Virus record (IMG/VR): IMGVR_UViG_3300042545_000094
Location: 1-60,104 of that record
From: a virus
Direction: 5' to 3' (one strand)
DNA: 60,104 nt
Shown: positions 50,560 to 58,301 of the stretch, one piece after another
Position numbering within the stretch: the stretch's first letter is position 1
Layout: each line of letters opens with the position of its first letter
The notes under the pieces: model-generated
Seen by the model: only the letters and a program-made list of their open reading frames with translations
What the model was told of the DNA's origin: nothing
Database searches by the model: none
Made by a program: the position numbers and the translations under genes

Positions 50560-52363
50560 AGCTCACTCCTACTCCTGATTCACAATTAAGTGGTAACTCC
50601 AATGCCCAGTCAGGTCGCAACCTCATGCACATCTCAACGAACTCTTGCGCAGCGTCTTTCTCTGCTTCGGGTGCTACGATAGCTATAGCGTCATGCACGG
50701 TCATTACAACCTTGTACTTCTTTGCTATGGTCAGCATCTGATAGCCGATGATGATTCGGGCTAAGGCTTGGCATACGTTCTCAACAACCTTACCGCCGTA
50801 TATTCTGTTAGGTATAGTTGCCTTACCCTTTCTGGTGTCGTAAACATATTCGGTTTTGCCGTTCTCGTTCTCAACCTTGCGTAGGTTCGGGTACTTGATA
50901 TACAAGCCATTTGGTAGGCGTATACCCTTCTTACCCTCAACCTTCAGCACACCACCACGACCTAAGTCCATCGCTTGGTCATTAAGGATAGCTTCCAAAG
51001 CATCACCTGCCTTACGCCATAGCAAGGGAATCCACTCGTAGCGTTCACGGTACACCGATATGATGCGTTGTGTTTCAGCCTCGGATAAATCTACGCCAAA
51101 GGTTTTAAGTTGGGCTTGGAACTTCTTTGCTCCCATGCCGTAACCTGCACCGAGAATAGTGGTCTTGCCAACGAACCTCTCGTCCTTAGATATGCTAGCT
51201 TCCTGTTTGTTATAGATAGCTGAAGCCATGATTTTGTATACATCTTCGCCTTTCTCAAACGCATCGACCAAGTCATTCTGCTCAGCCAACCACGCCAATG
51301 TTCGTGCTTCAATCTGTGATGAGTCGCTATCAATAACGACGTAGCCATCTTGTGCTTTGATTGCGTATTTAAGTTGTGAACTACGTGGTAGGTTCTGCAA
51401 GTTCACCTTGTCATCTCCACCCCAGCGTCCAGTATGAGCCGCATAGTAGCGTAGTGGTATGGGTAATAAGCCCCGTTCACTAATCTCAATAAAGCGTTGG
51501 GTGCGGGTTTCTTCAATCGTAGACTTAACACCTAGTCTGCATGATGCAAGTGCCTGAATGTCTGTGCTCTCATGCTCAAGTAAAGCCTTGAAGCCTTCGT
51601 CAGTTTTAGCAAACGCCCATGTTTCTTTGCCTGTTGTGTTACTAATCTTGCGTGGGGGTTCAGCACCTAGAACCTTTAGTAGCTGTGCAAACTTGTCGTT
51701 GCTCATCAGCACTTCTCTGTCGTACTGGTCTAGGAACACTTGTTTCTTTTTCTTTACGTCGTCCAAATGGTCACGCAATACCTCGTCGTCCAAACGCAAC
51801 GTAGGTTCGGTAAACATACGAACGGTCAGGTCAATCAGCCTAAACTCAGTAGGTGGGAAATAAGCACTCAGTCTTTTAAATAACTCAAGCGTTAGCACCA
51901 CGTCATTGACGCAATACGCACCATACTTATCCATATCACTAGGTGATATATCTAGGCGACGTTTACCAAGCATCTTTAATACTTCTTCGCCTTTGACACC
52001 AAGCTCATAGTGTTCAGCCAACTTAGCCAAACTACCACCAACTTCTGTTCCATGTATTGCCCTAGCCATAGATAAAGTATCGGCAATAGCCTTAGGGCGA
52101 ATATCGAACTGCCAGTTCAAGATAGCCATGTCGAACATAGCGTTGTGGGCTACCACTAGGTTCTTATCCAATTCAAAGCTATCCAAGAACTTCTTAATGG
52201 TTGCTTTAGTACCCGTACACCATTGTGGCTCTTCGCCATCAACTTGCACCGCAACACCAATCGTCTCGAACTCAGGCGAACGGATATATTCCTCGGTTGT
52301 CACCTTGGTCAGCGAAAAGGTCTGAGAGTAATAAGTCTCAAAGTCGATGCAAATTACTTTCAC
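50546..52363 (-). CDS. DNA polymerase, family A
   Basis: 605 residues. The 3'-5' exonuclease part starts at D7-F-E9 (CIDFETYY), with HNAMFDMAI (about 74) and a Y-C-V-N-D (about 150). The polymerase part has motif A VIDSDSSQIEAR (about 345), motif B KTTILGAGYGMGAKKFQ (about 397) and motif C VMTVHDAIAI (about 555). It lacks a 5'-3' exonuclease, as usual for phage enzymes. It works with the primase-helicase at 38.5-41.4 kb. Confidence 0.95.
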   Translation of the reverse strand: MKVICIDFETYYSQTFSLTKVTTEEYIRSPEFETIGVAVQVDGEEPQWCTGTKATIKKFLDSFELDKNLVVAHNAMFDMAILNWQFDIRPKAIADTLSMARAIHGTEVGGSLAKLAEHYELGVKGEEVLKMLGKRRLDISPSDMDKYGAYCVNDVVLTLELFKRLSAYFPPTEFRLIDLTVRMFTEPTLRLDDEVLRDHLDDVKKKKQVFLDQYDREVLMSNDKFAQLLKVLGAEPPRKISNTTGKETWAFAKTDEGFKALLEHESTDIQALASCRLGVKSTIEETRTQRFIEISERGLLPIPLRYYAAHTGRWGGDDKVNLQNLPRSSQLKYAIKAQDGYVVIDSDSSQIEARTLAWLAEQNDLVDAFEKGEDVYKIMASAIYNKQEASISKDERFVGKTTILGAGYGMGAKKFQAQLKTFGVDLSEAETQRIISVYRERYEWIPLLWRKAGDALEAILNDQAMDLGRGGVLKVEGKKGIRLPNGLYIKYPNLRKVENENGKTEYVYDTRKGKATIPNRIYGGKVVENVCQALARIIIGYQMLTIAKKYKVVMTVHDAIAIVAPEAEKDAAQEFVEMCMRLRPDWALELPLNCESGVGVSYGDC

Positions 52364-52795
52364 TTAGATTTTTCCCGTAGCTTTGTATTGCTTTAGTTGT
52401 TCTTTCATAAGGCGAACCATCTCTTCGTCAAGTGTTTCACTACCTACGTGAAGGCTATTAGCAGTAAACGCACTTGCTGTGTTTGGCTGTAAAGTCACTA
52501 TCGGAGTGTTGTATGGGTGCTGATACGGCATTTGCCTTGGTGTTTCTACCACGTCATGCACTTCACCCGCAGTCAGTATGTGCTTCATAACTCGTTGGCT
52601 AAACAACTCACGATGTGCTTCTTTGAGTGCATCTTGGAAAGCCTTAAGCTCTTCTTCGGTCAGGCAGTGTCGCCAGTTACTCACTAGATTTTCCCATTTG
52701 TTACGGAGACCGCCTTCTCTAACATAGTCATCGGGTGCAAACTCCTCAGGGTTGCTCTGCATACGAGCGATAAGCATTTCTATTCCTCGGTTCAT
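52364..52795 (-). CDS. Tandem paralogue C of MNxG-PEEF family
   Basis: 143 residues. Starts MNRGIEMLIARMQSNPEEF, nearly the same as the two genes upstream, and has the shared FSQRVMKHIL segment later. The C-terminal part is different and ends LMKEQLKQYKATGKI. It abuts the polymerase gene. Function unknown. Confidence 0.75.
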   Translation of the reverse strand: MNRGIEMLIARMQSNPEEFAPDDYVREGGLRNKWENLVSNWRHCLTEEELKAFQDALKEAHRELFSQRVMKHILTAGEVHDVVETPRQMPYQHPYNTPIVTLQPNTASAFTANSLHVGSETLDEEMVRLMKEQLKQYKATGKI

Positions 52796-53148
52796 TTTGT
52801 GTCCTTAAATACTGTTCTGCCTTTTGTTAAATACTTGAATGTATCTAGTGTGTGTTGTGTGTAAGCTTCTTTCATCGCCAAGCTCATACCTTGCTCAACT
52901 ATCTGTTGAATATCTATCAACTCTTTTCGTTTCTTTTCTTCTTTGTCAGCAAGCAACTGTTTAATTACTCGCTCAGTAAACTCTTGGCTACGTATCTCAC
53001 ATAACTTATCCCAAAAGGCTTCCTTATCTTCTCCAGTCATGTATTTCTTGTAGTGACTAAACAAGTGTTCCCACCTATCGCTGTCACGCAAGAACTCTTC
53101 GGGATGGCTTTCCATGCGAGCCAATAGAATCTCTATGCCCTTGTTCAT
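52792..53148 (-). CDS. Tandem paralogue B of MNxG-PEEF family
   Basis: 118 residues. Start MNKGIEILLARMESHPEEF and FTERVIKQLLADKEEKK match its neighbours. Overlaps both by 4 bases. Helical and charged throughout. Presumably arose by duplication of one of the adjacent genes. Confidence 0.75.
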   Translation of the reverse strand: MNKGIEILLARMESHPEEFLRDSDRWEHLFSHYKKYMTGEDKEAFWDKLCEIRSQEFTERVIKQLLADKEEKKRKELIDIQQIVEQGMSLAMKEAYTQHTLDTFKYLTKGRTVFKDTK

Positions 53149-53582
53149 GTATTAATCCCCATCTCATCTTTGTGTCTTATGTAATCGCCTAGCGTCATGC
53201 CAAGCTCTTTAGCTACTTTGATGTCCAACGCCGTGACTTTTGTAACACCGCCTTTTGCGCTTGCGCTTGGTCGTTGTGCTAAAACAGATGATAGTTCCAA
53301 GTCAGATTCTCTTAGCAGAGTATTCATAATCTGTTTAGTAAACTGGTCGCCCCTTACTTCCTGCATGGCACGCCATAGCTCGGCTACCTCAGCGTCGCTT
53401 AAGAAATCTAGGTAGTTGATGGGGTTCTCAGAACCCATAGCGTTAGCACGTGCTTCTACTTGCACTAGGACGTGTCGCCACTTCTCAGGGTATCTGCCTG
53501 TTATGTCAGGCATAAATTCTTCAGGGTTGCTCTTTACTCTTTCAAGTAATATCTGCACGCCTTTGTTCATTTCCTGTGTCAT
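53145..53582 (-). CDS. Tandem paralogue A of MNxG-PEEF family
   Basis: 145 residues from the ATG at 53582, with AAGGAG 7 bases upstream, giving MTQE before the shared MNKGVQILLERVKSNPEEF. A later segment FTKQIMNTLLRES matches the other two. The C-terminal part (VTKVTALDIKVAKELGMTLG) could be a DNA-binding helix pair. Overlaps VRR-NUC by 41 bases. Confidence 0.75.
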   Translation of the reverse strand: MTQEMNKGVQILLERVKSNPEEFMPDITGRYPEKWRHVLVQVEARANAMGSENPINYLDFLSDAEVAELWRAMQEVRGDQFTKQIMNTLLRESDLELSSVLAQRPSASAKGGVTKVTALDIKVAKELGMTLGDYIRHKDEMGINT

Positions 53583-53874
53583 TGATTAGCTCCTTTAGGG
53601 TATCTTCTAACATTGTTAGATTCTCTTCGTTTATTACAATAGCCCTACCGCCCGCATCACGGATTGATTGCATTTCTTTCTCTTGTAACGCAGTAGGGGT
53701 ATTCTTACCAGCCTTGCATTCAATTCCTAAGAATCGTCCTCTAACGCAAGTGATGATGTCAGGCACGCCACTTCGCCCGAACCCATGGGTTGCGGGGAAA
53801 AAATAATAAACGTCATAAGCCTTCAAAAGCTTAACGCATTTATCTTTAACTTTCTTTTCGGGTGTAGATGCCAT
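53542..53874 (-). CDS. VRR-NUC nuclease
   Basis: 110 residues from the ATG at 53874. A TTG at 53889 lies inside the promoter -10 box. PD-(D/E)XK core: GVPD39, E52-C-K54 in GIECKAGK, Q64 in TALQ. Stand-alone VRR-NUC proteins cut branched DNA. The palindrome at 53607-53619 is inside its coding sequence (LTML). Confidence 0.9.
   Translation of the reverse strand: MASTPEKKVKDKCVKLLKAYDVYYFFPATHGFGRSGVPDIITCVRGRFLGIECKAGKNTPTALQEKEMQSIRDAGGRAIVINEENLTMLEDTLKELINDTGNEQRRADIT
53607..53619. promoter_or_regulatory. 13-bp palindrome, exact copy (site 3)
   Basis: CTAACATTGTTAG inside the VRR-NUC gene. The gene reads it as L-T-M-L. It is the leftmost member of the array in the right-hand cluster, 1525 bases from the next. 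Confidence 0.8.
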
Positions 53875-53880
53875 GTCCCT

Positions 53881-53908
53881 ATAATACAAGGGTCTTGGAC
53901 TTTGTCAA
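53881..53908 (-). promoter_or_regulatory. Sigma70 promoter for VRR-NUC unit
   Basis: TTGACA (complement of 53903-53908), 16-base spacer, TATTAT (complement of 53881-53886). The ATG of VRR-NUC begins 6 bases after the -10 box, so the transcript may be leaderless or start within it. The left half matches the promoter at 42981-43008. Confidence 0.8.
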
Positions 53909-53979
53909 GGGCTTTTTTGAAATTATTTTTAGGGGTTGGGTGGTGATGTAGATTGACCGCCACCCGTCGGTCTAGGAAA

Positions 53980-54020
53980 GGACTAGCTAGCTGAATAAAT
54001 TAGGGGGGACTAGCTAGTTG
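53980..54020. repeat. GGACTAGCTAG direct repeat
   Basis: GGACTAGCTAGCTG (53980-53993) and GGACTAGCTAGTTG (54007-54020), 27 bases apart, in the 180-base gap between VRR-NUC promoter and secreted-peptide gene. A GACCG/CGGTC hairpin lies just left of them. They may be binding sites for an unknown protein. Confidence 0.55.
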
Positions 54021-54086
54021 GCATTAAGCTTTTACATCTACAAGGCGACTAGGCTCATACCATATGTATTTACCCCCCTCAAAACT

Positions 54087-54236
54087 TTAGAAACAAGTTG
54101 TATTACAGTTACCGCCGTAGCAACAAGTTGTGCAAGTAGTGAACTTGCCATTGATGTTATAAGTCTGTGTAGTGCATTGTGCGTAAACCAATGTAGCTAC
54201 CATAGAAAACCAAACACCTACGATAATCTTTTTCAT
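54087..54236 (-). CDS. Small secreted cysteine-rich protein
   Basis: 49 residues with a very good GGAG site 7 bases before the ATG. The signal peptide (about 1-19, MKKIIVGVWFSMVATLVYA) has a positive start, hydrophobic core and small residues at the cleavage site. The 30-residue mature part has 7 cysteines (TCTTCCYGGNCNTTC), so it is probably disulfide-bonded in the periplasm. Similar tiny exported proteins occur in other phages, function unknown. Followed by a gene-free stretch. Confidence 0.82.
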   Translation of the reverse strand: MKKIIVGVWFSMVATLVYAQCTTQTYNINGKFTTCTTCCYGGNCNTTCF

Positions 54237-54237
54237 T

Positions 54238-54726
54238 TTATTTCTCCAAAGTTGATACAAGTTTATTAAGATACCACTGGGCTTTCTTTAAATCCTTAAC
54301 AGCATCGCCCTTGTTGTTCGCACGACTAAGATACTTCAACGCCGTTAGGCGTAAGTGTCCTGTGAACTCTTCCTTCGTTGACTTAGCTTCCATGTAGTCA
54401 ATCGTTTCAATACCGCCAAACGTGTAATGCTCAGGGTGATTCACATCATCTTTAGCGTTGGTGGCAATCATTCTGTTTAGTGGCTTAGTAGTAGTAAACA
54501 TAGCGACTGTCGGCATACGCATTGGTGGGCGACCCCGTAACTTAGCATGCCCTTGGCTTGCCTTGAATGCCAAGTCAGATTCAGCTTTAGCTTTCTCCTT
54601 GGCTTTAGCTACAAGTGCGTATACATACTTGATGTTTAGCCCTAGCTTCTTAGCTATTTCTTCCCGCTTCCACGCAGGATTCTTTGCTAGTAGCTCTGCT
54701 ACCTTTTGCACATTAGTTTTCTTCAT
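54238..54726 (-). CDS. DUF3310 protein with N-terminal HTH
   Basis: 162 residues. I chose ATG 54726 (GAGG upstream) over 54753. Residues about 5-40 (VQKVAELLAKNPAWKREEIA, KKLGLNIKYVYALV) form a helix-turn-helix. The C-terminus VNHPEHYTFGGIETIDYME...LKYLSRANNKGD is the DUF3310 domain, known from T7 gp1.7, a nucleotide kinase. A fusion of both is found in several phages. Function may be nucleotide metabolism with regulation. Confidence 0.88.
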   Translation of the reverse strand: MKKTNVQKVAELLAKNPAWKREEIAKKLGLNIKYVYALVAKAKEKAKAESDLAFKASQGHAKLRGRPPMRMPTVAMFTTTKPLNRMIATNAKDDVNHPEHYTFGGIETIDYMEAKSTKEEFTGHLRLTALKYLSRANNKGDAVKDLKKAQWYLNKLVSTLEK

Positions 54727-54901
54727 TTTGCTTTTCCTCTTCTTGTTTAACAAACTGCTCTAAGGCTAATCTAATAGCCTTGCTCTTTGACGGATACTTG
54801 TTAAAAAACTTTACTATGTCTTTATCAACTCGCAAGCTAACATATACCATAGCGGGCTTTTTACCAAGACCCCGACCCTTTCGTTTCACTTCATCATTCA
54901 T
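54713..54901 (-). CDS. Ribbon-helix-helix (CopG/Arc-like) protein
   Basis: 62 residues from the ATG at 54901. The frame can be extended to 54943 but overlaps the previous gene. MVYVSLRVDKDIVKFFNKY, then SKSKAIRLALEQFVKQ is the strand-helix-helix pattern of RHH repressors, with a basic N-terminus. RHH dimers bind palindromes, so it is a candidate for the 13-bp site. Overlaps both neighbours. Confidence 0.8.
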   Translation of the reverse strand: MNDEVKRKGRGLGKKPAMVYVSLRVDKDIVKFFNKYPSKSKAIRLALEQFVKQEEEKQNEEN

Positions 54902-55742
54902 GCTTTTCCTCACTTTGTGGTAATACAACAAAAGTATTCTCATCTACTCTGAAGCCAATGTTAGTAATCAACGTCTGATTCTCTACTAGCTTTAGCATAC
55001 CCACCCCTCTACGGATAAAGTCAGGTAGTTCTTCGCTACTCATAATACTCGGTTGACTTTGTCCAAGTGACACAGAATAATTCATTCCGTCAATAAATAC
55101 AAGATATGCTTTACCGCTAACTACCATGTCCCTAACTTTGTTAGTATGGCTAAGATTAGTCATAGCTTCGGGGAACAACTCAACACTTGTAGCAACAGGT
55201 GTATCTTTAGTCGCTGCCTTAAAAGCTTCTATATTTTCTAGTAGGAATAAGCGACCACGCTCTTCAACATTACGCCATACACCATTGAATGCGTAATACT
55301 TTTCCCTTGAGATGTTCTCAATGGTCTCTCGCATTTGTCGCTTGGCTTCAGTCAGTTTCTCGTCTAGGTTCTTAAGCCCAAAGAACTTTTCCACATGACG
55401 AACGGCTTTGTTCAAGTGAATAGTTTTCATACCCGACCCACGCTCACGCATATCTTGCACTCGGTGGTTGTTAATCCAAAAGCGTTTCCCCGAACGCATA
55501 TAGTCAATACCGATTTGACCTAGCACTTCATACTTATCGGTAATCTTCATACGCTCAATAGTCCAAGTGATGCCGTTCTCAGTATGTCGCTTACAGTTAT
55601 AGTCAGCCTCGAACTTCCACTCAGGGTGCTTTAACGCCAGCTCTTCTACCAATGGTGCTAGGAAAGTATCCACAACGGATTCAACTTTCCCACCCTTACC
55701 ATCGTCCTTCATCTCTAGTATTACGTTATCAAACTTAATCAT
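54894..55742 (-). CDS. Hypothetical early protein, 282 residues
   Basis: I chose ATG 55742 with AAGGA 6 bases upstream. No family recognised. An alpha/beta N-terminal half (PEWKFEADYNCKRHT) is followed by a coiled coil (about 125-150) and a C-terminal strand-rich part. It contains palindrome site 55132-55144. It lies in the block with MoxR and VWA genes, possibly one complex. Confidence 0.78.
   Translation of the reverse strand: MIKFDNVILEMKDDGKGGKVESVVDTFLAPLVEELALKHPEWKFEADYNCKRHTENGITWTIERMKITDKYEVLGQIGIDYMRSGKRFWINNHRVQDMRERGSGMKTIHLNKAVRHVEKFFGLKNLDEKLTEAKRQMRETIENISREKYYAFNGVWRNVEERGRLFLLENIEAFKAATKDTPVATSVELFPEAMTNLSHTNKVRDMVVSGKAYLVFIDGMNYSVSLGQSQPSIMSSEELPDFIRRGVGMLKLVENQTLITNIGFRVDENTFVVLPQSEEKHE
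55132..55144. promoter_or_regulatory. 13-bp palindrome, one mismatch (site 4)
   Basis: CTAACTTTGTTAG, inside the 54894-55742 gene, read as T-N-K-V-R. The two half-sites are perfect except for the inner base. Confidence 0.6.
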
Positions 55743-55751
55743 ATACATTCC

Positions 55752-56609
55752 TTACCAGTTAAATTTATTAAGAATCTCATCTACCTTACTCTTTACATCT
55801 TGGCGAACGTCAGCGTGTTCTTTAATATCTTCAATGTCCACACCTAACATTGTTAGTTCTAGCGACCTACGTGCTTCCTCTAACTTAGGGTCTTTCGTAA
55901 TGTTCAAGTGCGTAAGTAGTCCACACAACTCGGTTGCATTAGTGATAAGCGAATCGTGATACCGCTTCTTGCTCTCAGTATCTTCCTCGTTCTCAGTTAG
56001 CTTTTCCGATAAGTGTGTCAGGGTCTTGTGTAGCTTGTCCCAGTTCTCACGCATAGCATCATTCAGCCTGTCGTTGAACGCACTCTCATACTTACTTGCT
56101 AGCTCTTGCATATCCATTTGTGGAATATCCAAACGGAAATCATTGCTCTCAGGTAGCGGACTAAACACTAGCTTGAACCCGAACTTATCTTTGAGGCTAT
56201 CTATACTAGGATAGTCATTAGCGTTGAACAACGAACCCAAGTGTAGCTTTGCATCAAGCACCAAGTCATCATAGCTATCAAAGAAATCTTGAATCATGGC
56301 GTTCATGTTGCGTTCAATCGTATTCATGTTCTGCTTATACTCCATGAACAATGACGTTGGTAGTAGTCTGCTACCCTTATCACTCCAAGGTAACGTGGTC
56401 TGATTGTGATACAGCCTAGCCCTAGCACCATAGTCAGCAATCTTCTTACGCTTGTTACTACCCGCCATCAAGTTCTTACGAACCTGTGCCGACCCACTAC
56501 TCGCACTATTACTCGCAAGCACGCTATCAGTCGCACCTTTGTCTAACTTGTTCGCAGTCCAAATACTGATGTTTAGTTCTGCCAATACTGCACTAGATGA
56601 AATACTCAT
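55752..56609 (-). CDS. Hypothetical protein, tentatively DUF3150-like
   Basis: 285 residues, mostly helical, with a Ser-rich start (SISSSAVLAELNISIW) and a basic segment (NLMAGSNKRKKIADYGARAR). Proteins of similar length and helical content (DUF3150) accompany MoxR/VWA pairs in other phages. I recall this but cannot verify the match. Start overlaps the small gene's stop by 1 base. Contains exact palindrome site 55844-55856. Confidence 0.72.
   Translation of the reverse strand: MSISSSAVLAELNISIWTANKLDKGATDSVLASNSASSGSAQVRKNLMAGSNKRKKIADYGARARLYHNQTTLPWSDKGSRLLPTSLFMEYKQNMNTIERNMNAMIQDFFDSYDDLVLDAKLHLGSLFNANDYPSIDSLKDKFGFKLVFSPLPESNDFRLDIPQMDMQELASKYESAFNDRLNDAMRENWDKLHKTLTHLSEKLTENEEDTESKKRYHDSLITNATELCGLLTHLNITKDPKLEEARRSLELTMLGVDIEDIKEHADVRQDVKSKVDEILNKFNW
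55844..55856. promoter_or_regulatory. 13-bp palindrome, exact copy (site 5)
   Basis: CTAACATTGTTAG inside the 55752-56609 gene, read as L-T-M-L-G. Wobble choice preserves a full palindrome. Confidence 0.8.
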
Positions 56610-56773
56610 TATTCATTCTCCTTCAAAAAATTCCATACGCTTTGCTCAAAGTCTGAAAAGTCTTTGGCATCTACTTGGCAATAGTCCTTAGGATTTTCTA
56701 AGTCCATAACCATCAAACACTCACCAAACTTACCTAGTGAATACTCATTGTCATCATCTCTAACTGTTAGCAT
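56609..56773 (-). CDS. Small acidic protein
   Basis: 54 residues, strongly acidic (NPKDYCQVDAKDFSDFEQSV). AAGGAG upstream, overlaps the next start by 1 base. Right after its ATG lies CTAACAGTTAG (56760-56770), a short-spacer version of the palindrome. Function unknown. Confidence 0.7.
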   Translation of the reverse strand: MLTVRDDDNEYSLGKFGECLMVMDLENPKDYCQVDAKDFSDFEQSVWNFLKENE

Positions 56774-56777
56774 CTCA

Positions 56778-57029
56778 TTACTCCTTCGTTGGTTTACCTG
56801 CTAATTTCCACATTGCATATAGCTTGTCAGGTATTAACTCCAAGCTATGCGTCTTAATATCTTCTTGCGGATATACATAATGGGTTGTGTAAGAACCTTT
56901 ACCATCACCTACATCTTTCTGATACTCACTTTCGTAACACTCAGCCTCACCTAACAATGTTACTAACTGAATCGCTTTGTCATGGTCTAACACCCATTGC
57001 TTGTATCCAATAGTTATCTTTGCTTTCAT
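56778..57029 (-). CDS. Hypothetical early protein
   Basis: 83 residues from the ATG at 57029 (GAGGG upstream). A frame from 57125 overlaps the VWA gene. Strand-helix-strand start (AKITIGYKQWVLDHDKAIQL) and a C-terminal helix. The central YQKDVGDGKGSYTTHYVYP is loop-like. No family known. Site 6 is inside. Confidence 0.75.
   Translation of the reverse strand: MKAKITIGYKQWVLDHDKAIQLVTLLGEAECYESEYQKDVGDGKGSYTTHYVYPQEDIKTHSLELIPDKLYAMWKLAGKPTKE
56951..56963. promoter_or_regulatory. 13-bp palindrome, one mismatch (site 6)
   Basis: CTAACAATGTTAC, inside the 56778-57029 gene, read as V-T-L-L-G. Confidence 0.6.
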
Positions 57030-57036
57030 ATATCCC

Positions 57037-58281
57037 TCAGTTCTTAATATGTATCGTCTTACCCATAGGTGCAAACGTGTTCGGATTCCGAACGACTGTC
57101 CATAGCATCGGTGCTTCCCACTCATTACCCCAATCTCCTATACACCCATCGGTCAGCATGATGACTGCCTCAGGTTTAATGTTGTGTTCCTTAAGATAGT
57201 GATGCACACACGTAGGGTCTGTGCCACCACCGCCCATTGGTTTAGTAGAACTAACAATGTTAGATACATCATTAGCGTCATACACTTCATGTCCTGCTAC
57301 TGCACTATCCCAATAGATAAGGTCTACTTTCTCAGGGTGAACCTCGTCAGCAATTCCTTTCACTTCTGAAAGAAACTCATTCAACTCATGCCCACCGATT
57401 GAACCCGACGTGTCAATGCCAATCACCAGATGCCCAACTCTTTCTCCTATTAGGCTAGGCATATACACACCAGTGCCTAGGTATCGTCTGTTCACCCTAC
57501 GCCAACTGCTTGCATCTTTTGCACTACACGTAGACTTCACAAACTCACGTAGTAGCTCACGCCAATCCACCTCAGGCTCAAGTAACTCTGTTAGCTCTCG
57601 GTTCAAACCACCCGCACCATTACCATTTACTTTGTTATTAGCAATCACACCTTGGCGTAGTGCTTGGTCAATCTCACGTTCCAATTCCTTCTTGGTCTCG
57701 GCATCAAGTTCCTTCGCACCTTCCCAGTCATGGTCATCAAAGCCACCGCCACCTTCACCATCACCTTCAAGCGGTTGCCCTTCGCCGAACATACCTTCGC
57801 CATTCTTCTTGTCCTCTTTGAGTAGGTCAAAGACTTGCTTAGCGTTCATGCCACGATACTTCTCATCAACTAGTCCTATTGCCTTACCTTGATGATGTGG
57901 CATTGCAATAACATTGTTAGATTTATCCATGTCTAGCAACATAAGGTTAATCACATAGTCGCAAGCCATGTTCGCCAACTGTTTATCCTCGTCCCACAAC
58001 TTCTTCCAAGTGAACAAGTGTCGGAAAGCCTTGTGCAATGTTTCATGTAGCACAACAAACGCAAGCTCTCTGTCATCAAGCATCTTGATAAACTCACGAC
58101 CATAAGTTTCGTCCCGACCATTCGTGCAAGCGGTTGGAATATCATCTGACACGCGGGTCTTACCCACAGTCATCAAGCCCGACCACAAGGCAAACTTAGG
58201 ATTCCTCATAATAGAAATCTTAACTTTACTAAGTCGCCGCTCTTCTTTGTCTTTGACTACTACGCTAGGTGTATCTAACAT
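57037..58281 (-). CDS. DUF2201/VWA metallopeptidase-like protein
   Basis: 414 residues from the ATG at 58281, with GAGGA 8 bases upstream. The frame reaches back to 58350 but overlaps the MoxR gene. N-terminal metallopeptidase-like motif H79-E80-TLH83 lies in a helix (LAFVVLHETLHKAFRH). A Gly/Glu-rich linker (about 160-185) leads to a von Willebrand A-like domain with MIDAS D290-T-S-G-S and TDG (about 375). Partner of the MoxR ATPase encoded just upstream, as in MoxR-VWA chaperone pairs and CobS/CobT-like chelatases. Start codon lies within a palindrome. Confidence 0.88.
   Translation of the reverse strand: MLDTPSVVVKDKEERRLSKVKISIMRNPKFALWSGLMTVGKTRVSDDIPTACTNGRDETYGREFIKMLDDRELAFVVLHETLHKAFRHLFTWKKLWDEDKQLANMACDYVINLMLLDMDKSNNVIAMPHHQGKAIGLVDEKYRGMNAKQVFDLLKEDKKNGEGMFGEGQPLEGDGEGGGGFDDHDWEGAKELDAETKKELEREIDQALRQGVIANNKVNGNGAGGLNRELTELLEPEVDWRELLREFVKSTCSAKDASSWRRVNRRYLGTGVYMPSLIGERVGHLVIGIDTSGSIGGHELNEFLSEVKGIADEVHPEKVDLIYWDSAVAGHEVYDANDVSNIVSSTKPMGGGGTDPTCVHHYLKEHNIKPEAVIMLTDGCIGDWGNEWEAPMLWTVVRNPNTFAPMGKTIHIKN
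57251..57263. promoter_or_regulatory. 13-bp palindrome, exact copy (site 7)
   Basis: CTAACAATGTTAG inside the VWA gene, read as S-N-I-V-S, which is another reading frame than sites 3 and 5. Confidence 0.8.
57908..57920. promoter_or_regulatory. 13-bp palindrome, one mismatch (site 8)
   Basis: ATAACATTGTTAG inside the VWA gene, read as S-N-N-V-I. Confidence 0.6.
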
Positions 58282-58287
58282 TGTTAG
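58275..58287. promoter_or_regulatory. 13-bp palindrome over VWA start (site 9)
   Basis: CTAACATTGTTAG contains the ATG of the VWA gene (58281-58279) directly after its ribosome site. A protein bound here could block elongation of the MoxR-VWA transcript. Exactly 400 bases from site 10. Confidence 0.8.
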
Positions 58288-58301
58288 TTTCCTCGGTTGG
58301 A

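Noticed and set aside
54018-54269. 83-residue plus-strand frame
   Set aside because: It is antisense to the secreted Cys-rich gene, which has a strong ribosome site and signal peptide.
54951-54963. Half-site CCAATGTTAG
   Set aside because: Only one arm matches, so it was not counted as an array member.
57608-57620. Further palindrome-like matches (for example near 43547, 54951, 57622, 58838)
   Set aside because: Four mismatches to the 13-mer, no better than chance in AT-rich sequence.
57410-57892. 160-residue plus-strand frame opposite the VWA gene
   Set aside because: Ser/Pro/Arg-rich shadow of the Gly/Glu-rich linker, and opposite to a well-supported gene.
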